DNA of 64,000 bases from an uncultured Phascolarctobacterium sp. Its GTDB lineage: Bacteria; Bacillota; Negativicutes; Acidaminococcales; Acidaminococcaceae. The notes beneath the pieces were generated by a model that was not told the origin of the DNA, made no database searches, and saw nothing but the letters and a program-made list of their open reading frames with translations. The stretch lies in NCBI GenBank assembly GCA_900552005.1, contig URXU01000006.1:1-64000 (forward strand), in the 5' to 3' direction. Positions 24,342-32,273 of this stretch are shown here, in pieces. Within the stretch, counting starts at the first letter, position 1, and each line of letters begins with the position of its first letter. The position numbers and the translations under genes were made by a program.

Positions 24342-25328
24342 ATGAAAAAGGTAGTTGTAATAACCACTGGCGGTACTATCGCCATGAAATATGATGCCGC
24401 GGCCGGCGGACTTGTGCCGGCAGTGAGCGGGGAAGATTTGCTGGAAGCCGTGCCTGCTTTAAAGAATGTGGCGCAGATAGAAGTGAGAGAATATGCCAAT
24501 GTCCCCAGCGGACATATGACGCCGGCAATGATGCTGGAAGTTGCCGCTTTAGCAGACGAATATGCGGCGCAGCCGGAAGTAAGCGGTATTGTAGTAACCC
24601 ATGGAACGGATACCATGGAAGAAACCGCCTATGTTTTAAGTCTGGCCTGCAGGACCAATAAGCCAGTATGTATTACAGGCGCTATGCGCGGGGCCAGCGA
24701 TATGGGCTATGACGGATTGGCAAATATCCTGGCGGCGGTAAAAACCGCTGCCTGTGCGGAAGCTGCCGGCAGAGGGGCTCTTCTGGTGTTTAATGACGAA
24801 ATTCATGCGGCTGCAGAAGTAACCAAGACACATACGGTTTCCTGCAGCACTTTTGCTTCACCTCATTGGGGACCGGTGGGTTATGTTTATTACGATGGTG
24901 TTGTTTTCCGCCGCCGAAGCGAAAATCTGGAAAAGATTATTACCGATAAAATAGCAGATAATGTGGAATTGCTGCAGGTATATGCGGGCATGGATGAATT
25001 CTTTTTCCGCTGCGCCGCTGATAAACCGGTTTGTGGTCTGGTTGTAGAGGCTGTAGGCTGTGGTAATGTACCACCGGCAGTAATGCGTGGTATTGAATAT
25101 GTACGCAGTAAAAATATTCCTGTAGTGCTGGCCAGCCGGGTGCACAGCGGCCGCGTGGTTCCTGTGTACAGCTATTTAGGCAGTGCCGGTTCCATGAGCG
25201 GATTTAACTTGTTGTATGCCGGAGAATTAACCGGGCCGAAAGCCAGATTAAAATTAATGCTGGCGTTGGGTAAGACTCAGGATGAAGCAGCATTGAAGCA
25301 ATATTTTACGGAGGCGATTGGTAAATGA
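24342..25328 (+). CDS. L-asparaginase
   Basis: A 328-aa amidohydrolase that converts asparagine to aspartate and ammonia. Catalytic Thr motifs: VVITTGGTIAM at the N terminus and IVVTHGTDTMEETAYVL near 85-101. No signal peptide, so cytoplasmic. Its stop overlaps the next start (ATGA), coupling it to a 2-hydroxyacid dehydrogenase. Glutaminase activity cannot be excluded. Confidence 0.92.
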   Translation: MKKVVVITTGGTIAMKYDAAAGGLVPAVSGEDLLEAVPALKNVAQIEVREYANVPSGHMTPAMMLEVAALADEYAAQPEVSGIVVTHGTDTMEETAYVLSLACRTNKPVCITGAMRGASDMGYDGLANILAAVKTAACAEAAGRGALLVFNDEIHAAAEVTKTHTVSCSTFASPHWGPVGYVYYDGVVFRRRSENLEKIITDKIADNVELLQVYAGMDEFFFRCAADKPVCGLVVEAVGCGNVPPAVMRGIEYVRSKNIPVVLASRVHSGRVVPVYSYLGSAGSMSGFNLLYAGELTGPKARLKLMLALGKTQDEAALKQYFTEAIGK

Positions 25329-26278
25329 AAATTGTAGTAGTGGAACCTTTGGGAATCAGTAATGCCAAATTGCAGCAGCTGGCGCAGCCTTTACTGCAGG
25401 CTGGCCATGAATTTACAGCTTATCAGGAACGCGAAACAGATCCCGGACGTTTGCTGGCAAGAATTGCCGAAGCAGACGTGGTGATTGTAGCCAATCAGCC
25501 TTTGCCTGCACAGGTGATTGATGGCTGCCAACGGCTGCAATTGCTATCTGTTGCGTTTACGGGTGTGGATCATATTGATCTGGCAGCCTGCCGCCGTCAT
25601 AATATTTTAGTTTGTAATGCGGCCGGCTATTCAACTAATGCCGTAGCAGAACTTACTTTTGGTCTGGCTATAAGTGTTATCCGCAATATTGTTGCCTGTG
25701 ATGCCCGCAGCCGCAGCTGCGGAACCAAAGAAGGATTGACAGGTTTTGAGCTTTATGGCAAGACTTTTGGTGTTATTGGTACAGGCGCCATCGGCAGCAG
25801 AGTCGCTAAACTGGCGCTGGCTTTTGGCTGCCGCGTTCTGGCCTGCAGCCGAACGGAAAAGCCGGAACTGCAGGCATTGGGCGTGGAATATGTATCGCTG
25901 GATAACTTGCTGGCAGAAGCAGATTTTGTATCCTTGCACGTACCTTTAACGGACGGGACAAGAAATCTGATTGATGCAGAGGCCGTAGCTAAAATGAAAA
26001 CCGGCGCTGTTTTGCTGAATACCTCCCGCGGACCGGTAGTGGACAGTGCGGCAGTGGCGGCTGCGCTTAATGAAGGGCGTTTAGGCGGTGCAGGTATTGA
26101 TGTGTTTGAAAATGAACCGCCCATTGCGGCAGAGCATCCTCTATGTCAGGCTAAAAATACCGTGCTCACGCCGCATGTGGCTTTTGCCAGCCGTGAGGCA
26201 TTGGAAAAACGGGCAGAAATTGTTTTTGAAAATATCAGCTGCTGGCTGCGGGGAGTGCCGCAGAATAAAGTAGAATAA
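25325..26278 (+). CDS. D-isomer-specific 2-hydroxyacid dehydrogenase
   Basis: A 317-aa NAD-dependent dehydrogenase. Rossmann motif GVIGTGAIGSRVA near residue 144, signature VSLHVPLTDGTRNLID, substrate Arg in LLNTSRGPVVD, Glu in ENEPP and catalytic His in LTPHVAF. Could reduce a 2-keto acid or act on D-lactate, hydroxyisocaproate or phosphoglycerate; the length argues against a SerA with ACT domain. Translationally coupled to asparaginase. Confidence 0.9.
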   Translation: MKIVVVEPLGISNAKLQQLAQPLLQAGHEFTAYQERETDPGRLLARIAEADVVIVANQPLPAQVIDGCQRLQLLSVAFTGVDHIDLAACRRHNILVCNAAGYSTNAVAELTFGLAISVIRNIVACDARSRSCGTKEGLTGFELYGKTFGVIGTGAIGSRVAKLALAFGCRVLACSRTEKPELQALGVEYVSLDNLLAEADFVSLHVPLTDGTRNLIDAEAVAKMKTGAVLLNTSRGPVVDSAAVAAALNEGRLGGAGIDVFENEPPIAAEHPLCQAKNTVLTPHVAFASREALEKRAEIVFENISCWLRGVPQNKVE

Positions 26279-26286
26279 GTATAATA

Positions 26287-26323
26287 AGAAGGCCTGTCGG
26301 ATTTCCGACAGGCCTTCTTGCTG
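26287..26323. terminator. Bidirectional terminator
   Basis: AGAAGGCCTGTCGG/CCGACAGGCCTTCT, a 14-bp GC-rich stem between converging genes, with only weak T tails. Confidence 0.75.
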
Positions 26324-26324
26324 C

Positions 26325-27275
26325 TCACAGTACTTTTTGCAGCAGCTGTAATACATTTCGATGTGTAATTTTGGCAATGGTTTCATCACTGTAATTTTTG
26401 CTTTGCAGGTATTCTATCAGGGGTTTGTAATCTTGTACTCCATGAATATTGTATGGCGGATGGCTGATGCCATCAAAGTCACTGCCAAAGCCAAGGTGGT
26501 CATCATTGCCCATCAGGTTCAGCATATAATCGATATGGCGGTAAACACTGTCAATGCAGGCTTTATTATAGTCATCTTCCAAAAACTGACCGGCAAAGGT
26601 AATACCGATCAGACCATCATTTTCATTGATGGCGGTAATTTGTCTGTCATCCAGATTACGTGGGTGGGAACATAAACTTTTAGCATTGGAGTGGGTGGCT
26701 ATGATAGGTTTGCTGCTGGTTTCAATAACGTCCCAGAAGCCGGCAGGTGCAATATGGGATACGTCAACCAACATGCCCAGCTTATTCATTTCCTGTACTA
26801 CCTGGCGGCCAAAGACTGTAAGACCGCCGCCGCTTGAAGCTTCGTTAATACCGTCAGCAATATCGTTGCGGTTGCTCCAGGTAAGGGTCATGGCTCTTAA
26901 ACCGAGCTCATACAAGCAGCGCAGTGCTTCCAGACTGCCGTCAATAGCGCCGCCTTCTTCAATAGCCAGCAGCGTTGCCGCTTTATGCTGCAAGGCGGCA
27001 GCCGCATCTTCCTTGGTAAGAATTGGCAGGACGTCAATGCCATCAGCATGCATTTTTTTTATTTCCTGATTGTATTTGTCTAAAAGGCAGAGTGTGTAGC
27101 GTAGGCCTCCGTAATAACGGAATTCATGCGTGGGAACAAAAATAGCGCAAAATTGTAGGCCGCCGCCAAGCTCTATCTGGCGTTTAATATCGAAATGCTG
27201 GTCATTACTGTATAGTGAAGTCTGTTTTTTATACAGTTCAGTAAGTGTGTCGCAATGACAATCACAAATAAACAT
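26325..27275 (-). CDS. Membrane dipeptidase (peptidase M19)
   Basis: A 316-aa zinc dipeptidase of the renal-dipeptidase family. Metal ligands in CDCHCDTLTEL (HxD), the bridging Glu in LAIEEGGAID, His in VDVSHIAP and ATHSNAKSL, and Asp in GFGSDFDGI. No signal peptide, so probably cytoplasmic. Hydrolyses dipeptides, including some D-configured ones. ATG 27275 with AAGGAAGG upstream is preferred over ATG 27293. Lies downstream of dcuC, which ends with its own terminator. Confidence 0.92.
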   Translation of the reverse strand: MFICDCHCDTLTELYKKQTSLYSNDQHFDIKRQIELGGGLQFCAIFVPTHEFRYYGGLRYTLCLLDKYNQEIKKMHADGIDVLPILTKEDAAAALQHKAATLLAIEEGGAIDGSLEALRCLYELGLRAMTLTWSNRNDIADGINEASSGGGLTVFGRQVVQEMNKLGMLVDVSHIAPAGFWDVIETSSKPIIATHSNAKSLCSHPRNLDDRQITAINENDGLIGITFAGQFLEDDYNKACIDSVYRHIDYMLNLMGNDDHLGFGSDFDGISHPPYNIHGVQDYKPLIEYLQSKNYSDETIAKITHRNVLQLLQKVL

Positions 27276-27302
27276 ATGAATCCTTCCTTTCAAAATTAAA
27301 TA

Positions 27303-27334
27303 AAAACAGCCGGCTGTTTTGGCAGCCAGCTGTC
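27303..27334 (-). terminator. Terminator after dcuC
   Basis: Minus strand ACAGCTGGCTG/CAGCCGGCTGT (one mismatch) followed by TTTTATT. Confidence 0.75.
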
Positions 27335-27344
27335 AGTAAACAAA

Positions 27345-28715
27345 TCAATAACCGGAGTAATAGTAGAAGAAGGTCATGCCGATAGTTACAATCATCGCGC
27401 CTGCCATAGGAATTGCCGTACGTTTAATCAGATCAAAGGGTGATACACCGCCCATACCGGAAGAAACGACGATAACGGCTGTAATTGGAGAGCAGTTGCG
27501 CATGATGGAGGCTGCGAAATGCATCGGCAGCAGCATCAGTACCGGATGCAGGCCGGTGTGAGCGGCAACCGCCGGGGTTAGTGCGGCAAAAGCAAAGAAC
27601 GGAGCGTTGCCGCTGCCCATAACTACAGCAGAAACTGCAATAATGGCTACCATAACAAGCATCATCGCCATCGGACCAAAGCCAAGGTCTTTGCTGCCTT
27701 CAATCAGGGTGTTGATGGTACCCATGGCGATAAGGCCCTGAGCGAAAGTCTGACCTGCAATAATCAGGGTAATAACATTGGCCATCTGCATGCCGAGACC
27801 GTCGAAGAAGGCTTGGATATCACCAAAAACTTTTTTCGCATCGCGCCATCTGATGTATTCACAGCACATACCAATAAACAGGCCAATGAACATGGCCATG
27901 ACGATATTCATTTTAATCGTAGTAATCCAAAGAGAGCTGAAAGAAAGAATCAAAGCCAGCGGAATTACCGGCAGAATTGCGTAAATCATCGGAGCATTAT
28001 CTGCTTCATCATTAACGGTTTCCACTTCCATGGGGGTTACTACATGGCCGGCGCGTTTATCCATATATTTTTGAGTTAAATAATGCAGTGCGCCGACAAC
28101 TACAAAGGCAACGGCAACAATGGGAACCTGATAATGGCTCCAGTAGAATACGGGATTGACACCTGCCGTTTCCGCAGAAAGAATGGTGCCGGTGTCGCTG
28201 GGACTCCAGTCAAAGCAGAGGGTAGTGGCTACGGCTGCAGTTGCGGACAGGCGGCTGACACCAAGACCCAAAAGAATCGGGAACATAGTAACCATGAGCA
28301 GCATGGCCAGACCGGAAGCGCTGTTGATGCAGAGACCGATCAGCATACCTACAACCCAAGTACCGGACATAACAAGATATGGGGATTTCAGTGCTAAGAG
28401 CGGTTTAATAGTCAGACGAACAAGAGCACGGGATGCGCCGATTTTGTCCATATAACGGGCAAAAGCACCTACAGCCATAATATTAAGACCAAGTTTACCA
28501 ACATTGGAGCTCATGGCTGAACGGATAAATTCAAATGCATCAAAGAAAGCTGAACCGGTTCTGGCTTTTTCTCCCAGAATTTGACCATAACCGAAGATAA
28601 CAGCTATGTACATCAGAATCATACCGCCGAGAAACAATACCGGCTGCGGCTTATACTTTTTGTAGATCAGATAGCCGACCCAGAAAGTAACGAGAGCCGA
28701 AATAACAACACCCAT
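27345..28715 (-). CDS. dcuC: C4-dicarboxylate carrier DcuC family
   Basis: A 456-aa inner-membrane carrier with about twelve helices. DcuC proteins exchange or efflux succinate and fumarate under anaerobic conditions. Features: VGYLIYKKYKPQPVLFLGG, the SASGLAMLLM segment, DWSPSDTGTILSAE, GSGNAPFFAF and MRNCSPITAVIVV, all typical of DcuC. RBS AGGAAAGGG selects ATG 28715 over the upstream GTG. In a succinate/propionate-metabolising anaerobe this could import or export succinate. Strong promoter upstream. Confidence 0.9.
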   Translation of the reverse strand: MGVVISALVTFWVGYLIYKKYKPQPVLFLGGMILMYIAVIFGYGQILGEKARTGSAFFDAFEFIRSAMSSNVGKLGLNIMAVGAFARYMDKIGASRALVRLTIKPLLALKSPYLVMSGTWVVGMLIGLCINSASGLAMLLMVTMFPILLGLGVSRLSATAAVATTLCFDWSPSDTGTILSAETAGVNPVFYWSHYQVPIVAVAFVVVGALHYLTQKYMDKRAGHVVTPMEVETVNDEADNAPMIYAILPVIPLALILSFSSLWITTIKMNIVMAMFIGLFIGMCCEYIRWRDAKKVFGDIQAFFDGLGMQMANVITLIIAGQTFAQGLIAMGTINTLIEGSKDLGFGPMAMMLVMVAIIAVSAVVMGSGNAPFFAFAALTPAVAAHTGLHPVLMLLPMHFAASIMRNCSPITAVIVVSSGMGGVSPFDLIKRTAIPMAGAMIVTIGMTFFYYYSGY

Positions 28716-28754
28716 TGACAACACCCTTTCCTAATTTAAATTTAAAGTAGCTCA

Positions 28755-28783
28755 AGTATATCATTTTCAGAAAACTTTGGCAA
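28755..28783 (-). promoter_or_regulatory. Promoter of dcuC
   Basis: Minus strand TTGCCA (28778-28783), 17-nt spacer, TATACT (28755-28760). Confidence 0.65.
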
Positions 28784-28842
28784 TATAAAAATATTTACAT
28801 AATAGAAAATGTTAATATTCTATTTTAATATTTTAAAAATAC

Positions 28843-28857
28843 TTGCATATATTGTAA
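28843..28857. promoter_or_regulatory. Possible FNR/CRP-type operator upstream of dcuC
   Basis: TTGCA-TATAT-TGTAA is a near-symmetric 15-bp site about 60 nt upstream of the dcuC -35 and just past the end of cbiK. The position would suit an activator. Chance occurrence is possible in this AT-rich stretch. Confidence 0.25.
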
Positions 28858-28860
28858 ATA

Positions 28861-29673
28861 TTATTTTATGTTATTATGGGAAAGTGTTTCCAGGGCATGG
28901 CCGATATACAGAGCCTGTATGGCCTTGCTGCGGCCAAGACCATACAGATGCCCTTCAGTTGCTATGCCAAGATTTTCAATTTGGTTTTTCCAGCTGTCAG
29001 GTTCATTGCCATACATATCATTGATAGCATGATCGCCGGCTACGACCATTAACGGATAGAGATGTACCTTTTGATAATTGTTTTGCTGTAAGCGTTGCAG
29101 AACGGCGTCAAGGTTGGGGCTATCCGCTTCTTCCACCGTACCTACCAGTACCGGCAGCTGCAGATTATCAAAAATTTGCTGTAAACGTGTATACGTATAT
29201 CCAAAAGATTTATTATTGTGCCGCGGCGACCCGTGACCCATGAGCACAATTGCCTCATCTTCTGCCAAAGATGGGAACTGGGTGGTGATAGCGGCCGCGG
29301 TCAGCGCATAGTCCTTGTCCTGCGCTATCAGCGGTGTGCTGATGAGCAAAGAGTCAAAGCTGCCGGCAAAATGCTGCTGCAGAGTAAGAATCTTTTGTTC
29401 AAATTCTTCGCCGTGCAGCAAATGAGTGGGCTGTATTAGAACATGGCGGTAACCTGCTGCGGCCAGGTTTTGCAGAGCGGTTTCAGGATCGTTTATCAGA
29501 ATATTTTCCTTGGCAAGCTGCCGCCGTACAATGGCCGAAGTAAAAGCCTGGTAATGGTCATAATGGGGAAAGGCTTGCTGAAGCGCCTGCTCAATACCGC
29601 CAATATCCTTTAAGCGTGTTTCGGTAAACGTTGAACCAAAACTTAGAGTAAGAAAAGCTGCTTTATTAGTCAT
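28861..29673 (-). CDS. cbiK: Cytoplasmic sirohydrochlorin cobaltochelatase (CbiK)
   Basis: A 270-aa class II chelatase inserting cobalt into sirohydrochlorin for anaerobic cobalamin synthesis. Both metal/catalytic His motifs are present: VLMGHGSPRHNN in the middle and VVAGDHAINDMYG near the end. N terminus FLTLSFGSTFTETR lacks a signal peptide, in contrast to the paralogue upstream. No other cobalamin genes lie in the window, so an iron-inserting role is also possible. Separated from the exported copy by a terminator. Confidence 0.9.
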   Translation of the reverse strand: MTNKAAFLTLSFGSTFTETRLKDIGGIEQALQQAFPHYDHYQAFTSAIVRRQLAKENILINDPETALQNLAAAGYRHVLIQPTHLLHGEEFEQKILTLQQHFAGSFDSLLISTPLIAQDKDYALTAAAITTQFPSLAEDEAIVLMGHGSPRHNNKSFGYTYTRLQQIFDNLQLPVLVGTVEEADSPNLDAVLQRLQQNNYQKVHLYPLMVVAGDHAINDMYGNEPDSWKNQIENLGIATEGHLYGLGRSKAIQALYIGHALETLSHNNIK

Positions 29674-29737
29674 GATATTTAGCCTCGCTGAAGATTTTGC
29701 AGTTTAATATGCAATACGTATATAATACTGTGCGCAG

Positions 29738-29771
29738 ATAAAAAATCCCTGCTCATAGAACAGGGATTTCA
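29738..29771 (-). terminator. Terminator between the two cbiK genes
   Basis: Minus strand AAATCCCTG/CAGGGATTT hairpin followed by TTT. Confidence 0.8.
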
Positions 29772-29786
29772 GGTATTGGTAACTAT

Positions 29787-30779
29787 TTATTTTTGCAGTG
29801 CGTCCCAGGCCTGTTCCGCTTTATCAACAAAGAGTTTTTGGATGGCGGGATTTTCACCTAAACCATGGATATAGGTATCAACTTTAAAACCTTCTTTTTC
29901 CAAAATGGATTTATGGGAATCCTCTTCCATGCCTGCCATATCATTATTGGCATGATCACCGGCTACCATCATCAGCGGCATCAAAGTTACATTTTTAATT
30001 TTCTTGGCTTTGAGCTGAGGAATTACGGTTTCCAGATGCGGCCAGCCTTCTACGGAATAAATGAACACATTATTATAGCCCAATTCGTTAAGACGGTCCT
30101 GCATTACGGCATAATAGGCATTGGCCGGGTGAGGAGTGCCATGCGCCATGATCAGAACAGCATCTTTTTTACCGAGTTTAGGGAACTGAGTAGCAACTGC
30201 CTGCATGGTAGCTGTAATATCGTCATCCTGACCTTCCTGACCTTGCCAATACATAAGCGGTGTGCCGATAGTCATTTTCTTAAAATCGTTTTTATGCAGA
30301 TTAAATACTGCTTCTTTATAAGCATATTCCATGCCGGGAATAATGTCCAGAGAAGTCATTGCCACACGGGTGTAGCCTTCTTGTTTCAGCTGCTGCAGAG
30401 CTTGTTCCGGGGTAGGATATTCAATGCCTTCTTTAGCCTTGATGCGGTCAATGATAATATGAGAGGTAAAAGCAACTACTACTTTGGTATCAGGGTGTTT
30501 ATCCTGAATAGCCTTTACAGTAGCATCAATAGTTTTGGCACGAGTATCTTTGAAGGTAGTACCAAAGCTCATTACCAAAATAGCATCTTTATCTGGCAAC
30601 TGCTGCAAAGAAGGGGTTTCATGGGTCAGAACACCAATCTGGGTGGCCTGCAGTAATGCCGGGGTGGGAGCTTTTACCTCTTCACTCAGGCTGTAAGCTG
30701 CCTGGGTGGTAGCGGCTGTGCTGAGCAGGGCCGCGCAGGTTACTGTCATTACTGCTAATTTCTTCATACTGGATTTCAT
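29787..30779 (-). CDS. cbiK: Exported CbiK-type chelatase (CbiK-P-like)
   Basis: A 330-aa CbiK paralogue with a clear Sec signal peptide (MKSSMKKLAVMTVTCAALLS..., likely cleavage after TTQA near residue 27). The chelatase core is intact: ILVMSFGTTFKDTR, His213 in IMAHGTPHP and His276 in VAGDHANNDM. Desulfovibrio has a comparable periplasmic CbiK that can bind heme; here the protein would act in the periplasm, perhaps in metal or tetrapyrrole handling rather than cobalamin synthesis. AAGGAG precedes ATG 30779 with 9-nt spacing. Expression is probably controlled by the structured leader and Fur-like box upstream. Confidence 0.9.
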   Translation of the reverse strand: MKSSMKKLAVMTVTCAALLSTAATTQAAYSLSEEVKAPTPALLQATQIGVLTHETPSLQQLPDKDAILVMSFGTTFKDTRAKTIDATVKAIQDKHPDTKVVVAFTSHIIIDRIKAKEGIEYPTPEQALQQLKQEGYTRVAMTSLDIIPGMEYAYKEAVFNLHKNDFKKMTIGTPLMYWQGQEGQDDDITATMQAVATQFPKLGKKDAVLIMAHGTPHPANAYYAVMQDRLNELGYNNVFIYSVEGWPHLETVIPQLKAKKIKNVTLMPLMMVAGDHANNDMAGMEEDSHKSILEKEGFKVDTYIHGLGENPAIQKLFVDKAEQAWDALQK

Positions 30780-30823
30780 TTGCTAACACTCCTTTTTATT
30801 TTCTGAATACAGCACAGAGGAAT

Positions 30824-30848
30824 AAAAAAACCTTGCCGTTCAGCAAGG
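30824..30848 (-). terminator. Intrinsic terminator inside the cbiK leader (attenuator)
   Basis: On the minus strand CCTTGC-TGAACG-GCAAGG is followed by seven T. It lies downstream of the promoter and upstream of the coding region, so transcripts must read through it to express cbiK. AGGGA (about 30869-30873) can pair with TCCCT overlapping the 5' arm, offering a competing antiterminator. Confidence 0.75.
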
Positions 30849-31000
30849 GAAAAATATTTCGTTTATTTCCTCCCTATCGCTCGTAGATCAACGGTAAATA
30901 TGGTTGTGCAGCAGGCCGCCTAAAGGGCTGTTAGCGGCGGGACCGCGTCATAAAAGACTTAATATTCTAACAAGAACCTGCTATGTATTCAGTTTGATAT
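30849..31000 (-). ncRNA. Structured 5' leader, candidate metal- or cobalamin-sensing riboswitch
   Basis: About 150 nt of untranslated leader precede the attenuator of the exported cbiK gene. On the minus strand GCAGG pairs with CCTGC to enclose GGTCCCGCCGCTAACAGCCC and a CCGCC/GGCGG helix. The string GGTCCCGCCGCT resembles the conserved core of cobalamin riboswitches, but the rest of that consensus (GGGAA, GGTG, full B12 box) is not convincingly present and the element is short. A Ni/Co-type element or an undescribed class are alternatives. Confidence 0.45.
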
Positions 31001-31005
31001 ATTAA

Positions 31006-31033
31006 ATTATAACATTTTTCATTAATAAGTCAA
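31006..31033 (-). promoter_or_regulatory. Promoter of the exported cbiK transcript
   Basis: Minus strand TTGACT (31028-31033), 16-nt spacer, TATAAT (31006-31011), giving a start near 30999 and a ~220-nt leader. Confidence 0.7.
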
Positions 31034-31039
31034 TAAAAA

Positions 31040-31054
31040 TGATAATTGCTTTCA
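31040..31054. promoter_or_regulatory. Fur-box-like site
   Basis: TGATAAT-T-GCTTTCA matches the 7-1-7 Fur pattern (TGATAATnATTATCA) with a perfect left half and 4 of 7 in the right half. It lies 6 nt upstream of the -35 of the exported cbiK promoter. Confidence 0.35.
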
Positions 31055-31073
31055 ATAAACATAGCTGACAGAT

Positions 31074-31103
31074 AAAAACAGCTCTGCATGGCAGAGCTGT
31101 TAA
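31074..31103 (-). terminator. Terminator after the exported unknown protein
   Basis: Minus strand AACAGCTCTGC/GCAGAGCTGTT followed by TTT. Confidence 0.85.
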
Positions 31104-31107
31104 AATA

Positions 31108-31764
31108 TTATTTAGATTTGCTGATATTTTTAAATAAGTTTTTGCAGGAGCGCTCCAGCATACCGGAGGTATCATAAGTATCCTCGCGGTCGCGATTGTC
31201 TCGGCTGTTGTAAATCATGGTATCATTTTCCGGATCATACAGTTTATATACCAGTTCCATAAGGGCAATATTATATGAAACTTCCGGTACATAAACCTGA
31301 TGGGTTACGGGAACCTGTACTTCATTTCTGTTGCCCATGCTGTCTTTGACAGTGGTTTTGATATATTCTGTTTTATCATCATAATGGGCGGCGATTGTAT
31401 GGCGGGTGTAGCCAAGCCTGTTAACTGTTATCTGCAGGTTAGCGGTGTGTGGAGCTTTTTTGGCTTTTTTCAGTCTGCTGCTTTCAGCAGTAGCTGCTGT
31501 TTCATTGTCTGTTGCTTCTGTCACGATGAAATTATATTTGGCGGCTGCAGCGTAAACAGCTGCCAGAACAGCATCCTTAGCATGTTTGTCGGCAGTATAA
31601 TTGCCCTTAGACTGGTTGGCATCATCCAGAACAGTAACATTGATGGTTTTTATGCCGCTTAAATCATAATCAGGATGGCTCCAGTATTGTGGAGCAGCGG
31701 CAGCGGTCAGACACAGGGCAAAATTTGCCAGCAGGCAGAGTAATAAGACAGTGAATTTTTTCAT
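31108..31764 (-). CDS. Exported protein of unknown function
   Basis: A 218-aa protein with an N-terminal signal peptide (KKFTVLLLCLLANFALCL, cleavage near TAAAA at about residue 23). No family is recognised. The mature part starts PQYWSHPDYDLSGIKTINV, a layout reminiscent of small periplasmic or outer-membrane-associated proteins that handle amphipathic substrates, and contains an Ala-rich helix (KDAVLAAVYAAAAKYNF). Only two Cys are present overall, one within the signal region. AAAGGAG RBS; 23 nt behind the DtxR-type regulator, so both probably form one operon ending at a strong terminator. Confidence 0.75.
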   Translation of the reverse strand: MKKFTVLLLCLLANFALCLTAAAAPQYWSHPDYDLSGIKTINVTVLDDANQSKGNYTADKHAKDAVLAAVYAAAAKYNFIVTEATDNETAATAESSRLKKAKKAPHTANLQITVNRLGYTRHTIAAHYDDKTEYIKTTVKDSMGNRNEVQVPVTHQVYVPEVSYNIALMELVYKLYDPENDTMIYNSRDNRDREDTYDTSGMLERSCKNLFKNISKSK

Positions 31765-31787
31765 AAATCGTCTCCTTTAAATAAAAT

Positions 31788-32153
31788 TTAGGTATTTAAT
31801 AAATTTTTGATACCGGTGAAAGTTTCCGGACTGATAATATGTTCAATCCGACAAGCGTCTTTTTCGGCAATGTCCTTTGGTACTTTTAGGTATTCGTTGA
31901 TGAAACGCGTTAAGGTTACATGACGGTCAAGAACGGAGGAGGCTTTCTGCATGCCGGATTCCGTAAGATTAATGCGGCCGTCAGGTTCCATGGTAATATA
32001 GTTATCACGTTTTAAAATACTCATGGCGCGGCTGACACTTGCTTTGGTAAAGTTCATTTCCGTAGCTATATCAACCGAACGGACATTGCCGTTACGTTTT
32101 TTTAAAATTAATATTGTTTCCAGATAGTTTTCTCCGGATTCCAGCAAGGACAT
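31788..32153 (-). CDS. Short DtxR/MntR-family metal-dependent regulator
   Basis: A 121-aa regulator with the DtxR winged helix (SGENYLETILILKKRNGNV, recognition helix NFTKASVSRAMSILKRDNYI) and dimerisation/metal segment ACRIEHIIS. Compared with DtxR, the C-E-H triad of the metal site and the upstream His (DRHVTL) are retained, while the residue matching DtxR Met10 or MntR Asp8 is Asn. No SH3-like domain. ATG 32153 has a perfect GGAGG; the frame is open a further 166 codons upstream with no start signal, through the divergent FkbM gene. Likely a repressor of metal genes and perhaps of its own operon. Confidence 0.85.
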   Translation of the reverse strand: MSLLESGENYLETILILKKRNGNVRSVDIATEMNFTKASVSRAMSILKRDNYITMEPDGRINLTESGMQKASSVLDRHVTLTRFINEYLKVPKDIAEKDACRIEHIISPETFTGIKNLLNT

Positions 32154-32185
32154 GATAAAACCTCCGTACAAATTTATGTAGTTAT

Positions 32186-32213
32186 ATTTTATCATAAGAA
32201 AAAGGAATGATAA
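32186..32213 (-). promoter_or_regulatory. Promoter of the dtxR operon
   Basis: Minus strand TTATCA (32208-32213), 16-nt spacer, TAAAAT (32186-32191). ATGATAAAAT-rich sequence around it could include a regulator site. Confidence 0.45.
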
Positions 32214-32273
32214 AGAAGTATCTGCAAGAGCTGCTGATGTTGTATAATGAAAACAAAAAGACGGAGGATAATC

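Noticed and set aside
29865..30656. 263-codon plus-strand frame opposite the exported cbiK
   Set aside because: Antisense shadow of a gene with intact chelatase motifs and signal peptide.
30849..31000. Calling the cbiK leader a definite cobalamin riboswitch
   Set aside because: Only part of the core string is present and the length is too short, so it is kept as a candidate only.
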